From NCBI RefSeq assembly GCF_003609575.1, contig NZ_MBTA01000004.1, positions 62,001 to 126,000 on the forward strand: DNA of 64,000 nucleotides, read 5' to 3'. The position numbers were made by a program, and so were the translations under genes. Under the pieces are notes generated by a model. The model did not search any database, was not told the origin of the DNA, and was given only the letters and a program-made list of their open reading frames with translations. Positions 48,143 through 56,496 of the stretch are shown one piece after another. The stretch comes from Pelobium manganitolerans (GTDB taxonomy: Bacteria > Bacteroidota > Bacteroidia > Sphingobacteriales > Sphingobacteriaceae). Numbering within the stretch: position 1 is the first letter of the stretch; the number at the start of each line of letters is the position of its first letter.

Positions 48143-49162
48143 ATGAAAGAAAAGCTACCGCTCAATGAGCAGGACATTAGCAAGATTAGAAACCACTTAA
48201 TCCCCATATTGGTTTTTCCGTTTCTGGCGGTAGGAATGTTTTATGGCTTCTATTCCCTTTTTTGGAGCGACAGCCAATTCCTGCAAGACAAAACCGGGCA
48301 ATATATGCTGGTAGGCTTTAGCGTGTTTTTCTTTGGCATCATCGCTTATATGATTTCGACCACTGTGATAGATTTAAGGCGGGGTTTTAAGTACAGAATT
48401 ACAGGAACAATAACCGACAAAAAATTAGACGTTCGCACATCTACCACTCATTCGTCCAACGGAAAAACAGGCAGTAGCAGTAGCCATAGCAGTACCTCAC
48501 GACATTATTATGTGTATATAGACGATGTTCAATATTCGATAGAGCAACAATATTACGGAAAAGTAAAAGTGGGCAATGATGTTATTTTGGAAAAAGCCCC
48601 CAAATCAAACATAACCCTGTTATTGGAAGTAACCGATGCTAATGAAATATCTCTTGTACAATCCACAGAAACGGACAACGACAAGCAATTTTTAAACAGC
48701 ATTCCGAAAAAAGTACCCTTTAAGCAAGAAGATTTCAAAGCCTTGAAAAGAGGTTTTATGGCGAAACAAAAAATACGAGTGATGTGGTTTTTGCCCACTG
48801 TGCTTATTGCCCTGTTGCTTGTATGGAACGGTATGCAGGCTTTTTTGGTTTTCCTGTTTCCGTTAGTGCTTATTCCCGCCTACCAGCTCTGGAAATTTAC
48901 GCGGGAGCTTAGCCAATACAATAGCAATAAGCAGTATGCCTATAAAGAAGGCATTCCGGCCATTGTTGAAGACAAATCCAAATACGCTTATAACGGCAGG
49001 GCTTCCAACAATGTGAAAACCACCCAAGGATATTTGAAAGTGAATAATCAGCTGTACGAAAAATTAAATCCCGGCGATACGGTTACTTTATTTAAACCGG
49101 CAAAAGGCAAACAGGTTTTGAGTGTACTGACCGTTGACAAGGAGGAATTGTACCTGATGTAA
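48143..49162 (+). CDS. membrane protein with extracytoplasmic beta domain
   Basis: A 339-residue protein with two pairs of hydrophobic segments, about 23-45 and 54-80, then 205-225 and 228-250. The loop between pairs is rich in Ser (KTGSSSSHSSTSRHYYVYIDDVQYSIEQQYY in parts) and contains a small beta fold of the kind found in NfeD/DUF3592-like proteins (KVGNDVILEKAPKSNITLLLEV). The C-terminal 80 residues contain a second such fold (NQLYEKLNPGDTVTLFKPAKGKQVLSV). I set the start at the ATG at 48143 before MKEKLPLNEQDISKI; the longer frame overlaps the previous gene. Function unknown; possibly a membrane partner of the secreted proteins. Confidence 0.65.
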   Translation: MKEKLPLNEQDISKIRNHLIPILVFPFLAVGMFYGFYSLFWSDSQFLQDKTGQYMLVGFSVFFFGIIAYMISTTVIDLRRGFKYRITGTITDKKLDVRTSTTHSSNGKTGSSSSHSSTSRHYYVYIDDVQYSIEQQYYGKVKVGNDVILEKAPKSNITLLLEVTDANEISLVQSTETDNDKQFLNSIPKKVPFKQEDFKALKRGFMAKQKIRVMWFLPTVLIALLLVWNGMQAFLVFLFPLVLIPAYQLWKFTRELSQYNSNKQYAYKEGIPAIVEDKSKYAYNGRASNNVKTTQGYLKVNNQLYEKLNPGDTVTLFKPAKGKQVLSVLTVDKEELYLM

Positions 49163-49181
49163 CAGCACAAAAAAACAGAAC

Positions 49182-49250
49182 AGTAGTACGGAAAGCGGAA
49201 GCACCGACTACGATTTGCTGTTTGAACAAAAAGTAGAACGGACAAACTAA
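49182..49250 (+). pseudogene. 3' remnant of a YD-like family gene
   Basis: The 23-codon frame STESGSTDYDLLFEQKVERTN plus stop matches the end of the frameshifted family member at 44278 (GTESGSTDYDLIFERKTERIK) nearly base for base. No body precedes it. It is a footprint of a lost or recombined paralogue, or of a duplication endpoint. Confidence 0.75.
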
Positions 49251-49311
49251 TTAAACCACATACAAACATAGAAAAGAAGCAAAAGCCTTTGTGGTTAAAA
49301 AAATAAACAAA

Positions 49312-51150
49312 ATGAAGAAAAACAACTTAATAAGCTTAGGGTTAGTATTACTCTTATCCCTATTTTCCTGCAAAAAACCAAAAAACGAACCTCAGGGGCA
49401 ACAGGGCGATAAAGATGGTACGGTTGAAGAAGTATACCCGGGCACCATGTTTAACGACGCCGCAGAACTTATGACATCTTTTAACGGCAATTACATGGTA
49501 ATAAAAAGTAATTCTGCAAACAATCTGTATCAATACAGTAACGATGGTGGCGCTACTTGGCAAAACCTCAGTTCGGTTAAAAACGTTTTATCCGTTAATG
49601 ATAAGGGTTTTTATGTTTACGACCCGCAAGTTGGTAGCCGTCAGTTTAGCAGATTAGGAAAAGCCGATGCAGGTTTTACATATTACATTACGGGAGGCGA
49701 GTTTATACTGGGCAAAGATGATTATATCTATGATGTAAATGTATCCTATAACGCTAATAAAATAACCCTGATAAACAGTAATAATGGCGAAAGTACAGTA
49801 GTTAATACCAAAGCAGATACCTTAGGCAAATATTGCGGACAAGACAAAGACGGTGGAATTGCTTTTATCAGTGCAAATGGGTTGAACATTCATAAACCGA
49901 CCGACAACAAGTGGGTTTTTCATCCCATGAATATTGTTCGTTTGTATTTTACTTCCAGCAATGTATCAAAACCATCTAAATTTTATTTTAATGGGTACGA
50001 TAAATTGGTTGTTGCAGATCAAAAGGGATTTCATGTGTATCAAACCGGCCAGAAAAACGCTATTCAAACCTTTGACTGGCCTGCTCCGTACAACAACTAT
50101 TACGAAAATCCTCAAAAAATAGAAATTAACAAAAGTGGGGATGTTTTCGCTACTGTTTCTCCGTATGGCGGTAAGCCCATCATGTTTAAAATTACCAACG
50201 GCAATATGGTGGGTTATCCCAAATCAACCTATACCGTATGTAAAGGCGATTATACCTACGAAATGTATCCGCTGGTAGCAAAGAAAATAAGTACAGGAAA
50301 AACAGAAGAAATTTCGGGTTTACTAAAAGAAGCTAGACATTTTAAAAACGCCTACATTACCGAAAACGAAGTGTATGCAATATATCAAATAGAGCCTTTT
50401 CACAGTTATTACAATGGCGAAACAGCAGGAGCTGATACCGTTATTCGTTACGATAGAAAAACAAATACTTTCAAGCCTTTAAACCTAAGCGGTACTTTCA
50501 GTTTTGTGTATCAAGATGGCAACCATGTTTTTGTAAGTGGGAATAACGAGCTTATGTATTCTGCAAACAATGGCGATACATGGGAAAAAACAGCTTCGCC
50601 CATTACAAACAATTTGGTTGAAGTTAAAAAAATTGGAAACACTTATTATGGCATGTGCAAAACAGTTTCTACCTACACCAGTACTTATGGCACAAGTTAT
50701 TCTAATAGTTTTAAAATGCTAACCAGTAGCGATTTAAAAAATTGGACACTGTTACCTGGTGCATCGTATGATGGCAAGTCGGGGCAAGGACCTGAAACTT
50801 TTACCAAAGATGGTTTTTTAAGCTATGTTTCTGCAAGAGTAGGTGGCAAAACATTTTTTCAATATTCTATTGATTTTGGAAAAACATGGCAAAGCACTAC
50901 CGATTTTGTTGTTGTTTTTGTGGCAGAAACCAGCGATGGAGATTTAGTACAGTTTAATCACAATGGGGGTAGTCAGCTATACTATCAATACTACAAAAGA
51001 AATGGAGTAAGTGGTGAATTAAAAGGTGAAGTTACCTATAATGCACCAACGGGCAGAAGTTTTCATACCTCGACACCACGTGTGCCAGTGGTTGGCAACA
51101 ACGGTAGTTTTTATTTTTTTAATGATAACAAGATATATAGGCTCAATTAG
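49312..51150 (+). CDS. lipoprotein with BNR/sialidase-like repeats
   Basis: A 612-residue lipoprotein (lipobox LLSLFSC, Cys at about 20, followed by a charged linker). The body is propeller-like. It contains Asp-box-type (BNR) repeats SNDGGATWQN, ANNGDTWEKT and SIDFGKTWQS, and repeated KFYFNGYDKL and GNTYYGMCKT strands. The enzymatic residues of sialidases are not evident, so a binding role is more likely. It has the same plan as the lipoprotein at 38052 and the same AT-rich codon use. The start is the ATG at 49312, just before the signal sequence. Confidence 0.75.
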   Translation: MKKNNLISLGLVLLLSLFSCKKPKNEPQGQQGDKDGTVEEVYPGTMFNDAAELMTSFNGNYMVIKSNSANNLYQYSNDGGATWQNLSSVKNVLSVNDKGFYVYDPQVGSRQFSRLGKADAGFTYYITGGEFILGKDDYIYDVNVSYNANKITLINSNNGESTVVNTKADTLGKYCGQDKDGGIAFISANGLNIHKPTDNKWVFHPMNIVRLYFTSSNVSKPSKFYFNGYDKLVVADQKGFHVYQTGQKNAIQTFDWPAPYNNYYENPQKIEINKSGDVFATVSPYGGKPIMFKITNGNMVGYPKSTYTVCKGDYTYEMYPLVAKKISTGKTEEISGLLKEARHFKNAYITENEVYAIYQIEPFHSYYNGETAGADTVIRYDRKTNTFKPLNLSGTFSFVYQDGNHVFVSGNNELMYSANNGDTWEKTASPITNNLVEVKKIGNTYYGMCKTVSTYTSTYGTSYSNSFKMLTSSDLKNWTLLPGASYDGKSGQGPETFTKDGFLSYVSARVGGKTFFQYSIDFGKTWQSTTDFVVVFVAETSDGDLVQFNHNGGSQLYYQYYKRNGVSGELKGEVTYNAPTGRSFHTSTPRVPVVGNNGSFYFFNDNKIYRLN

Positions 51151-51172
51151 CATATTCAAGTTAAATAGTGAT

Positions 51173-52216
51173 ATGAAAAAGATATTTATCCATTTTTTCA
51201 GTTTGATTATATATTGTCATGCGGCTTATGCCCAAACCTTGCCCGACATTACGTATCAAGATTACGGCTATACCAAACCCATTAAGAAAGTAACGCAACT
51301 ATATTACAGCATTGATTATGCAAATGACGGAAGCGTAAAAAATTTAGAAGAAGTAGAAAAAGTAACCCAAACTTTTAATGCAGACGGCAACATCGAAAGC
51401 TACGAAAACCAAAGTTTTTTGGACGAAAGTTGGGCAAAATCCCAAAGTGCGTACAAACAGGGGCGTTTGCATAAACAACTGTGGATATACAGCTATCCGT
51501 ACCTGAACAGGACGTACACCTACCTTTACGACAAGCAAAGCAGGATTACCGAAGAAAAAATCCGTTTCAAAGACGGAAGCAAAAGCCATATCAAATTCCG
51601 CTACAAAGACAGTTTATTGACCGAAATAGAAGCCGACATAGACGGTACGCAGTCCGTTACGGAGCGTTATTATTCTGCCAAAGGAAAATTGTACAAGGAA
51701 ATCCATCGGCAAAAAGTACCGAACGAAGCCGACATCGTAACTAATTATTTTTACCTCGAAGACAAAGAAATACTCTCTTTCGTAGAACCACAAAGCTATT
51801 TCTATGCTACGGCTTACCTCAAAGGTGCGATGGGTCATCATTTCGGCGAAATCAAATTTAAGCTCATCGAAGACAGCACCGCACAAAATAAACTATTGAA
51901 AGGCATTTTGCGTTTCGACAAAGAAGCACCAAGCGATAATCTGCCATTTGATTTACAATCGTATTCCGACCAAACTTTACAAGCATACAAGAAAAACCCA
52001 AAAGAACTGAAGCCTTACCGAATGGTGCTGTACTTACGTGACGAAAACAACAATATCTACACCGAAGCTGAAGTAGATTTGCAAGCCAGAAAAATTGCCG
52101 GTATCGGTTTTTTCAAAACAGAATTTGCCGACGGAACGACCACCGGTACAACCGATTTCAGGCATAAAAAGCTACATATATTTGAAGCGATGCTGGAGCA
52201 AACCAAATTACCTTAA
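51173..52216 (+). CDS. exported YD-like repeat protein
   Basis: A 347-residue protein with a signal peptide (FSLIIYCHAAYAQ). Units include YLYDKQSRITEEKIRFKDGS and RYYSAKGKLYKEIHRQKV, and the C-terminus contains FADGTTTGTTDFRHKKLHI, which resembles the ADGTxSGSTDY motif of the family members at 43308 and 49182. The start is the ATG at 51173; the frame before it is the tail of the previous gene. It is the fifth protein of the family in the block. Confidence 0.7.
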   Translation: MKKIFIHFFSLIIYCHAAYAQTLPDITYQDYGYTKPIKKVTQLYYSIDYANDGSVKNLEEVEKVTQTFNADGNIESYENQSFLDESWAKSQSAYKQGRLHKQLWIYSYPYLNRTYTYLYDKQSRITEEKIRFKDGSKSHIKFRYKDSLLTEIEADIDGTQSVTERYYSAKGKLYKEIHRQKVPNEADIVTNYFYLEDKEILSFVEPQSYFYATAYLKGAMGHHFGEIKFKLIEDSTAQNKLLKGILRFDKEAPSDNLPFDLQSYSDQTLQAYKKNPKELKPYRMVLYLRDENNNIYTEAEVDLQARKIAGIGFFKTEFADGTTTGTTDFRHKKLHIFEAMLEQTKLP

Positions 52217-52230
52217 AAACACATACTGAT

Positions 52231-53295
52231 ATGAAAACGATAGTACATAAATTTTTAGTAACGGCACTTTTTCTGATTGCTGTTGCCACATCTCAAAAAG
52301 TGTTTGCCAATGCCGCACAACCCGGCGTCTGGAATGCAGGTGGTACGGTCTTTACAATGCTCTATCCCGAAGATAGTCTTACGTTCAAAAAAGTGCAGAT
52401 GGTAGAAGAAAAAATCTACATTCAATTGTACAAAGGCTATGCGGTGGTAAAAGGCACTTACCTGTTTCGCAACACTACTAAAGATAAACTCAATTTCAAA
52501 ATGGGCTACCCCATTAATGGTATTTACTATGGCGGTGATATTGAGCTGAATGAAGTAGTGCTCGATAGCCTGAGCAGTTTCAAAGTAAAAGCTAAAAATC
52601 AATGGCTCTCACTCTTGCCCGAGAGCCATCCCGAGCTTAACAACGACAATAGCAGTGCCGTGCCTTCGGACGATAATTGGATGGTATGGCAGATGAATTT
52701 TGCTCCCGAAGAAAGCCAGACGGTAGAGGTTTATTTTGTAGTGAACACCAACAACGCGAAAGTTAGAAAAGGTTACAATACCGAAAGTCACAATGCATTT
52801 ATCTATCTGCTCGAAAGCGGTAGCGTATGGAAAAACCCGATTGAGAAAGGCAGTTTTTATGTACAGCTGATGGACGGTTTAACGACCGAAAATATCAACG
52901 GAATTTCGCAGGGTTTTGGTTTCCGATACAACGAAACGCATAAGCTCTATGCCGGAGCGAAAACCAACTTTTCGCCCACACCAAAGGACAATTTGGTGGT
53001 AACCTATTACGAACACAACGAACATTTTGTGTTTGAGAAAGCCCTCCTCCAGACCGAAAACCTCTTTTCAAAAATAGACGAAATGAGCCAATCCGCATTG
53101 GAAACCCTTACCTATACCGACGTACAAATAGGCGACCCCTACAAAGTAGAAAGCACCTTTTGGGGAGCATTTCCCGGACTGCTCACGCTTTTTGTGGTCT
53201 TCGCACCGTTCATCATTGGGTTTATTGCGGTGGTTATTATCATTTGGGCAATCTTCAAATGGAGAAGAATTAGAAGAAAAAACAAAAGAATGTAG
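52231..53295 (+). CDS. exported protein with C-terminal membrane anchor (DUF4424-like)
   Basis: A 354-residue protein with a signal peptide (ATSQKVFANA). An extracytoplasmic beta domain contains GTYLFRNTTKDKLNFKMGYPING and NNAKVRKGYNTESHNAFIYLLESGSVWKN. It ends with a C-terminal membrane span (LTLFVVFAPFIIGFIAVVIIIWAIFKW) and a basic tail RRIRRKNKRM, so the bulk faces the periplasm. The layout resembles DUF4424 proteins, but I only suggest this. It abuts the next gene (1 bp). Confidence 0.65.
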   Translation: MKTIVHKFLVTALFLIAVATSQKVFANAAQPGVWNAGGTVFTMLYPEDSLTFKKVQMVEEKIYIQLYKGYAVVKGTYLFRNTTKDKLNFKMGYPINGIYYGGDIELNEVVLDSLSSFKVKAKNQWLSLLPESHPELNNDNSSAVPSDDNWMVWQMNFAPEESQTVEVYFVVNTNNAKVRKGYNTESHNAFIYLLESGSVWKNPIEKGSFYVQLMDGLTTENINGISQGFGFRYNETHKLYAGAKTNFSPTPKDNLVVTYYEHNEHFVFEKALLQTENLFSKIDEMSQSALETLTYTDVQIGDPYKVESTFWGAFPGLLTLFVVFAPFIIGFIAVVIIIWAIFKWRRIRRKNKRM

Positions 53296-53296
53296 T

Positions 53297-53710
53297 ATGA
53301 TAGCTTTAGCCTTGTTGTTTATGGTAATTATCGGTCTGCTGTTGGTAATCGTGTGGTTGCTTCAAAAATATTTTGATACATACAGCAGTCTGCACACATC
53401 CGAAAACAGCCAAATGGCCGAATTGCAACGCCGTTTCAGCATACGGCAAATGCAAGCGGAAGCTCTTAGCTGCGAAGACGAAATCAATGTCATCATCAAC
53501 GAGCGGTTAATCGAAATGGAACAAAAATTCCCGACCGTATACCACGAAGAAAACTACCCGCAAGAAGAAGCGGAAGTGCTGGCGGAAACCCTGAAAAACG
53601 TACTCACGTCCTATATGAACCTATTAAATAAAAACTTAGGAAACCGGAACCCTGCTTGTAAAATAATTTTTATATTGATAGCAAATTCACTGTTCATGAG
53701 CCTATGCTAA
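53297..53710 (+). CDS. small single-span membrane protein
   Basis: A 137-residue protein with an N-terminal membrane span (LALLFMVIIGLLLVIVWLL) and a helical, charged body (SSLHTSENSQMAELQRRFSIRQMQAEALSCEDEI). It ends in a second hydrophobic stretch ACKIIFILIANSLFMSLC, which might be an out-of-frame tail. The start is the ATG at 53297, directly after the previous stop. The last 7 bases overlap the sensor kinase gene, so the two are translated together; a role as the kinase's membrane partner is possible but only inferred. Confidence 0.6.
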   Translation: MIALALLFMVIIGLLLVIVWLLQKYFDTYSSLHTSENSQMAELQRRFSIRQMQAEALSCEDEINVIINERLIEMEQKFPTVYHEENYPQEEAEVLAETLKNVLTSYMNLLNKNLGNRNPACKIIFILIANSLFMSLC

Positions 53711-55647
53711 AAAAGATACTTTTAACCGTCTGTTTTTTTGTTTTCAGTAGCTCGTATGCACAAACCGGGCAAAGCAAAATCGACAGCCTAAAACGCTTAC
53801 TTAACCAAAGCGATAACGACTCCTTAAAAATCCACTATAAGCTTTTGATTGGAGACGAATTCAGAAACATCAATTTAGATAGTGCTATTTTTTATAGAAA
53901 CGACACAAAAAAACTGATAAAACACGATGGACTTTTAAAGAAAAGATGGGAACTTTTTGATACTTTCCTGATTGCCGAGCAAGGAGATTATAATCTTGCA
54001 ATTAGAAAGACAGAAGCACTGATTCCCTACTACAAAAACAGAAATGATTATGAAACCCTCGCAACAATCCACAATAGTTTAGGAATAGAATATGTAAGTC
54101 TTGGAGAGTTTAACCTGGCAGCAGACAATCTACAGAGAGCCTTAGAGTATGGAAAAAAAACAAACGACAAACATTCAATAGCGAGATCGAATTTCAATTT
54201 GGGTATTGTGTATTTTGAAATCAAGGAATACAAAAAATCAAATGCCTGTTACCAAAAAGCCATACGTATATGTGAAGATATCGATTACCAGACCTATCTT
54301 GTATATTCCCTAAATAATTTGTCGAACAACTTAGTCCATCAAAAGAAATACAAAGAAGCCATCCCCTACGCTAAAAAAGTAGTAACAGAGTTTAAAAAAA
54401 ACGGCAAAGAAAGGCTATTAAGCTATCCTTATGTCAACCTGGGCACTGCATATAAGGGTTTAAAAAACTATCCCCTTTCAGAAGAATATTACCTAAAAGC
54501 CATCCGCATAAAGGCAGACAACAAAGACGAAAAAGATCTGATCATTACACAAGGTTATCTTGCCGATTTGTACATGCAGCAGAACCGTATCGCTAAAGCC
54601 GAAAAAACCGCATTAACGGCTTACAAAAATGCCCAGAAACTAAAACTTCTGCCCGAAATTGCCTCTACCTCTGAGATTTTAGCAAAAATTTACAGAATAC
54701 AGGGCAAGTATCAGAAATCTGCCGATTTCTTCTCGATAAACAAATCAACACAAGACAGCTTGTTTGTTATCGAAAAGGCAAAGGAAACTTTCAGGCTACA
54801 AACAAAATACGAGACCGCCGAAAAAGAAAAACAGATCCTAGCGCAACGGGCAAAAATAGCAGACCACCAGCTTGCGCTAAAAAACCGGGACTTCTGGATT
54901 TTTGGGTTAACGGCATTGGCTATTATCATCGGGCTGATGGGCTTTTTGCTTTACAAACAGCAGGTGCTCAAAAACATCAAACAGCAGAAAGATAACGAGC
55001 TGAAACTGGCGCTGGAGAAAATCGGAACACAGAACCGCTTGCAGGAACAGCGACTGTCAATATCACGGGATTTACATGACAATATCGGGGCACAGCTATC
55101 GTTTATCGTTTCCGCTATAGACACCATTAAATATTATGTTGCCGATAAAAACGAGCAACTGACAGGCAGGTTAAGCAATGTCGGTACTTTTGCCAAAGAA
55201 ACCATTCAGGAGCTTCGAGATACCATTTGGGCAATGAACAAGTCGGGCATTACCGTAAAAGACCTGCAAAGCCGTATTGCCAACTTTATCGAAAAAGCCA
55301 AACATTCCTATCCCAACATTCGTATTTCGTTGGTAACGGATAAAAATATACCGGATGATACAGCATTCACAGGATTGCAGGGGCTGAATATTTTCCGCAT
55401 TGTACAGGAAGCCACCAACAATGCCCTGAAATATGCCCAAGCCGAACAGATAGAAATACGGATAAGCAAAGAAGATGACAATATCCATTTCCAGATAACA
55501 GACAACGGCAAAGGCTTCGTAGAAAAAGACGTGGAGGCAGGCAACGGACTGTTGAATATGCGGAAACGGGCTTCGGAGCTGGGCGATGAATTAGCGTTAA
55601 GTTCCACAGCAGGTCGTGGAACGAGTGTGTCGTTTGGAGTGAAATAA
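53704..55647 (+). CDS. TPR-type sensor histidine kinase (NarL/LuxR-paired class)
   Basis: A 647-residue kinase. A signal sequence (FVFSSSYAQ) is followed by five or six TPR units (about 100-360, for example YVSLGEFNLAADNLQRALEYGKK), all periplasmic. A membrane span (about 399-417, FGLTALAIIIGLMGFLLY) leads to the dimerisation/phosphoacceptor region with the His in SISRDLHDNIGAQLSFIV (HisKA_3). The HATPase domain has NNALKYAQA, DNGKGF and GNGLLNMRKRASEL. The periplasmic TPR solenoid suggests that it senses a protein or peptide. Its regulator is encoded 17 bp downstream. Confidence 0.92.
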   Translation: MLKKILLTVCFFVFSSSYAQTGQSKIDSLKRLLNQSDNDSLKIHYKLLIGDEFRNINLDSAIFYRNDTKKLIKHDGLLKKRWELFDTFLIAEQGDYNLAIRKTEALIPYYKNRNDYETLATIHNSLGIEYVSLGEFNLAADNLQRALEYGKKTNDKHSIARSNFNLGIVYFEIKEYKKSNACYQKAIRICEDIDYQTYLVYSLNNLSNNLVHQKKYKEAIPYAKKVVTEFKKNGKERLLSYPYVNLGTAYKGLKNYPLSEEYYLKAIRIKADNKDEKDLIITQGYLADLYMQQNRIAKAEKTALTAYKNAQKLKLLPEIASTSEILAKIYRIQGKYQKSADFFSINKSTQDSLFVIEKAKETFRLQTKYETAEKEKQILAQRAKIADHQLALKNRDFWIFGLTALAIIIGLMGFLLYKQQVLKNIKQQKDNELKLALEKIGTQNRLQEQRLSISRDLHDNIGAQLSFIVSAIDTIKYYVADKNEQLTGRLSNVGTFAKETIQELRDTIWAMNKSGITVKDLQSRIANFIEKAKHSYPNIRISLVTDKNIPDDTAFTGLQGLNIFRIVQEATNNALKYAQAEQIEIRISKEDDNIHFQITDNGKGFVEKDVEAGNGLLNMRKRASELGDELALSSTAGRGTSVSFGVK

Positions 55648-55664
55648 CCCATAAGTATTTAGTT

Positions 55665-56315
55665 ATGAAAATACGCATAGCCGTTATAGAAGACAATAAT
55701 TTCCTGATAAAAAGTGTAAAAGAAAAACTTTCGTTTTTTGAAGACATAAGCATTTCCTTTACCGCCAACAACGGTCTGGAATGTATGGACAAGCTCAATG
55801 AAAACCGTCAGACAGACCTTATCCTTATGGATATCGAAATGCCCAAACAAAACGGCATTGAAGCAACCGCTTTGGTCAAGCAAAAATATCCGCAGATTAA
55901 AATCATTATGCTTACCGTTTTTGATGATGACGAGAATATTTTTAAGGCAATACAGGCGGGTGCCGATGGGTATTTGCTTAAAGATGTTTCTGCGCAGGAA
56001 CTGTATTTGGCCATTGTTCAAACTTTGGAGGGCGGTGCAGCAATGACACCCTCTATAGCCAGAAAGGCGATAAATCTTTTACGCAGTCCACTAACTTCGC
56101 AGTTGCATGAACACCACTTGAACCACGATCTGTCCGAGCGAGAAATTGAAATATTAGAGCAATTGGCGGTTGGCTTGCCTTATACCGCAATCGCGGAAAA
56201 TTTATTTATTTCACCGTCTACCGTACGTCGGCATATCGAAAATATTTACCGCAAACTGCAAGTACATTCGAAAGTAGAGGCCGTGAACATCGCCAAAAGC
56301 AAGCGAGTGATATAA
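55665..56315 (+). CDS. LuxR/NarL-type response regulator
   Basis: A 216-residue regulator: receiver domain with acidic pocket (IAVIEDNN), phosphorylated Asp in LILMDIEMPKQNGIEA, and KDVSAQELYLAI with the conserved Lys. The GerE/LuxR helix-turn-helix LSEREIEILEQLAVGLPYTAIAENLFISPSTVRRHIENIYRKLQV (in parts) closes the protein. It is the last gene of the block and the partner of the TPR kinase. The target promoters are not visible here; the first gene of the block is a reasonable candidate. Confidence 0.94.
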   Translation: MKIRIAVIEDNNFLIKSVKEKLSFFEDISISFTANNGLECMDKLNENRQTDLILMDIEMPKQNGIEATALVKQKYPQIKIIMLTVFDDDENIFKAIQAGADGYLLKDVSAQELYLAIVQTLEGGAAMTPSIARKAINLLRSPLTSQLHEHHLNHDLSEREIEILEQLAVGLPYTAIAENLFISPSTVRRHIENIYRKLQVHSKVEAVNIAKSKRVI

Positions 56316-56435
56316 CTGGTAGAGAATTAGCTAAAGATGCTTTCTCAAAGGACGGCCTTTTTATTCCTAAAAAATCATTCCATTTTTATTATACATACTT
56401 GATTTTTTTAACACGAATAGAAAATTTTTATAATA

Positions 56436-56476
56436 AAAAAGCTGCCTCAATTGTTTTTCGAGACAGCCTCTTTTTA
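56436..56476 (-). terminator. terminator of the FKBP gene
   Basis: GCTGCCTC (56441-56448) and GAGACAGC (56460-56467) form an 8-bp stem with one mismatch, flanked by an A run and a T run, 20 bp past the FKBP stop. Confidence 0.75.
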
Positions 56477-56496
56477 ATTTTATAGATACACTCAGC

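Noticed and set aside
56347-56360. Hairpin AAAGG-ACGG-CCTTT as terminator of the regulator gene
   Set aside because: The stem is only 5 bp; it may help but I do not count it as a supported terminator.
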